Shown here one piece after another: positions 6,481 to 7,721 of a stretch of 7,721 nt of DNA (positions are counted from its first letter, which is position 1; each line of letters starts with the position of its first letter). Source of the DNA: Candidatus Heimdallarchaeota archaeon (lineage in GTDB: Archaea; Asgardarchaeota; Heimdallarchaeia; JABLTI01). The stretch spans positions 1-7,721 of the forward strand of contig DAOVHJ010000117.1 of NCBI GenBank assembly GCA_030671945.1, read 5' to 3'. Below the pieces are notes generated by a model that did not search any database, was not told the DNA's origin, and saw nothing but the letters and a program-made list of their open reading frames with translations. The translations under genes and the position numbers were made by a program.

Positions 6481-7119
6481 TCATTTTAATAGATAGTTGT
6501 ATTCTAATTTGTCTAACATAATTATTAATCTGCTCAAAGGTAATCCCATAACATTGTAAAAACAGCCTTCTACTTTATCGATCATTGCAGCTCCTTTTCC
6601 TTGTATTGCATAGGCACCTGCTTTATCGATAACATTTTCTGCATTAATATAGGCTTCAATTTTCTCTAAAGGCCACTCTATCATGCTAACCGAAGTAATC
6701 TCGACTGCGGAAAGGATTTTATCAGCATCCAAATCAATGATACATAAACCAGTATACACTTCATGAATGTTTCCAAGTAATTTTTGAAGCATGCTTATTG
6801 CTTCTTTCTTTGATTTCGGTTTACCAATGATTTCGTTTTCTAAAACTACAATTGTATCTGCTCCAATAACTAGAGTATCTTTTTTCTTATTAGCTGGTAG
6901 TATTTTTGAGACACAACTTGCTTTTTGATACGCTAATTCGAGAATCATTTGTTCGATTGTTTTCGGAGTTATCTTTTCCTTCAGATCAAGTTTTGGTTTC
7001 TTATCAACTCGTATTTTTATCTCATCCTCCATACAAGGGATAACTTCATGTTCAATTCCTAATAAATCTAGAAGTTCATGTCTTCTGGGAGAAGCTGATG
7101 CAAGTATAATTTTTTTCAT
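6481..7119 (-). CDS. maf: Maf family nucleoside triphosphate pyrophosphatase
   Basis: A cytosolic protein of 212 residues with all Maf landmarks: LASASPRRHELL (6-17), GADTIVVLENEIIGKP (86-101) with the conserved Asp 88, HEVYTGL (119-125), IDKAGAYAIQGKGA (164-177) and VEGCFYNVMGLPL (183-195). Family members hydrolyse non-canonical or excess nucleoside triphosphates to monophosphate and pyrophosphate, a house-cleaning activity. The DKAGAYAIQGKGA form matches the dTTP/UTP (YhdE-like) subgroup better than the m7GTP (YceF-like) one; specificity is inferred. It is slightly longer than usual because of a Lys-rich stretch at about 36-58, between the first acidic loop and the ELAYQKA helix. The start is ATG 7119, with AGGT 8 nt upstream. 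A 161-bp gap separates it from the surface-protein gene downstream, so co-transcription is doubtful. Confidence 0.95.
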   Translation of the reverse strand: MKKIILASASPRRHELLDLLGIEHEVIPCMEDEIKIRVDKKPKLDLKEKITPKTIEQMILELAYQKASCVSKILPANKKKDTLVIGADTIVVLENEIIGKPKSKKEAISMLQKLLGNIHEVYTGLCIIDLDADKILSAVEITSVSMIEWPLEKIEAYINAENVIDKAGAYAIQGKGAAMIDKVEGCFYNVMGLPLSRLIIMLDKLEYNYLLK

Positions 7120-7293
7120 TTTCGTCTACCTAATTAATGCAATTCATATGTAAATCTTGTATTAATAATATTATTCACGTTCTAAAATAATTTTATAACT
7201 GATTCAAGAAGATTTTTCAATGAGAAAGAGGCCAAAATTATTATTAAGAAAAACCATACTTAGCATCAGTTAAATCTTCACTATTAGTAAATC

Positions 7294-7297
7294 GGAG
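7294..7297 (+). promoter_or_regulatory. Ribosome binding site fixing the TTG start of the coiled-coil protein
   Basis: GGAG on the plus strand, 8 nt before TTG 7306. The alternative GTG at 7300 would be only 2 nt away, too close for initiation. Confidence 0.6.
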
Positions 7298-7305
7298 TTG
7301 TGTTC

Positions 7306-7721
7306 TTGTCAAAAGAAGCTATAAAGTATGAGAAATTAGATAAAAGGTACATAGCAGCATTACTGGAAGCTCTAGAAGAACGCAAAGCAAAAGCTGAAAT
7401 TGATTCTCAATTATACTTGAAATTGAAAGATCAGTATTCTACAGCCTATCATAATGCATCTGATAAATCCATTATTCGTGAAGGTTTTGTTACATTACAA
7501 GCAATAGCTCCTGATCCTGATACAATTAGAACTTCAGTTAAGCAGTTATTAAAGCGTATTCAAGATTTAGTGAAAGAACAAAAGAAAGTTGAAGCGCGTT
7601 TTGGAAAACTGGATGATTTACTTAAAGGTGGAAAAATCTCTGAAAACGTTTCTCGAAGTAAGAGAAAGGAGTATGAACTTTTCATTATGAAAATGGAAGA
7701 TCAGAAACAAGCACTAATTTC
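7306..7721 (+). CDS. Coiled-coil protein, N-terminal part (3' truncated by window)
   Basis: An open frame runs from TTG 7306 to the window edge, giving 138 complete codons with no stop. The protein is highly charged and helical, rich in Lys, Glu, Gln and Leu, with no signal peptide or membrane helix so far. It begins SKEAIKYEKLDKRYIAALLE and continues with ALEERKAKAEIDSQLYLKLKDQY, the L-x2-R/K-K-x-K-x-EI-x3-Y-x-LK-x2-Y helical hairpin seen in many archaeal coiled-coil proteins. A second looser copy, LDDLLKGGKISENV-x3-KRKEYE, occurs near residues 105-125. TTG is chosen because GGAG (7294-7297) lies 8 nt upstream; an in-frame GTG at 7300 would leave only 2 nt, and a TAA at 7288-7290 closes the frame. 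The rest lies outside the window, so function is unknown. Confidence 0.82.
   Translation, partial: MSKEAIKYEKLDKRYIAALLEALEERKAKAEIDSQLYLKLKDQYSTAYHNASDKSIIREGFVTLQAIAPDPDTIRTSVKQLLKRIQDLVKEQKKVEARFGKLDDLLKGGKISENVSRSKRKEYELFIMKMEDQKQALI

Noticed and set aside
7220..7273. A 17-codon plus-strand frame (ATG to TAA) with a basic N-terminus, between maf and the coiled-coil gene.
   Set aside because: No good ribosome binding site and too short to tell from chance in AT-rich DNA.

Overview
The window is AT-rich (about one third G+C) and reads as an archaeal chromosome segment, most likely from an Asgard-type archaeon. The archaeal signs are TATA-box-like sequences upstream of several genes, short GGTGA/GAGG-type ribosome binding sites 7-8 nt from the start, frequent TTG starts, a Get3/ArsA ATPase with a CxxC motif, and a heavily sequon-decorated membrane-anchored surface protein. 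The Asgard assignment is inference from gene content: Get3, a TRAP-beta-like secretory protein and a VTT-domain membrane protein lie close together. No rRNA or marker gene is present to confirm it.

Layout: the left edge holds the C-terminal end of a family-4-type glycosyltransferase (+, 1-276) and a complete two-domain GNAT acetyltransferase (+, 344-1255). The latter converges within 6 bp on an unrecognised protein with winged-helix-like segments (-, 1262-2158). Next is a VTT/DedA-type membrane protein (-, 2262-3194), divergent from a Get3/ArsA family ATPase (+, 3350-4414) across a 155-bp region with a TATA-like element for each direction. The Get3 gene converges on an 85-residue protein with an internal two-fold pseudo-repeat (-, 4468-4725); a hairpin lies between the two stops. 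Further right on the minus strand are a 494-residue secreted, membrane-anchored protein made of three related beta-sandwich-like units resembling TRAP-beta (4835-6319), and a Maf nucleotide pyrophosphatase (6481-7119). The right edge holds the 5' part of a coiled-coil protein (+, from TTG 7306), cut by the window end.

The genes do not form one operon; most have their own upstream gap. A loose functional theme is membrane and envelope biogenesis: glycosyl transfer, membrane remodelling (VTT), insertion of tail-anchored proteins (Get3) and a glycoprotein related to a translocon-associated subunit. The most notable item is the TRAP-beta-like triplicated protein lying one small gene away from Get3. 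There are no mobile elements, CRISPR arrays, tRNAs or rRNAs, and no gene-free stretch longer than 300 bases.
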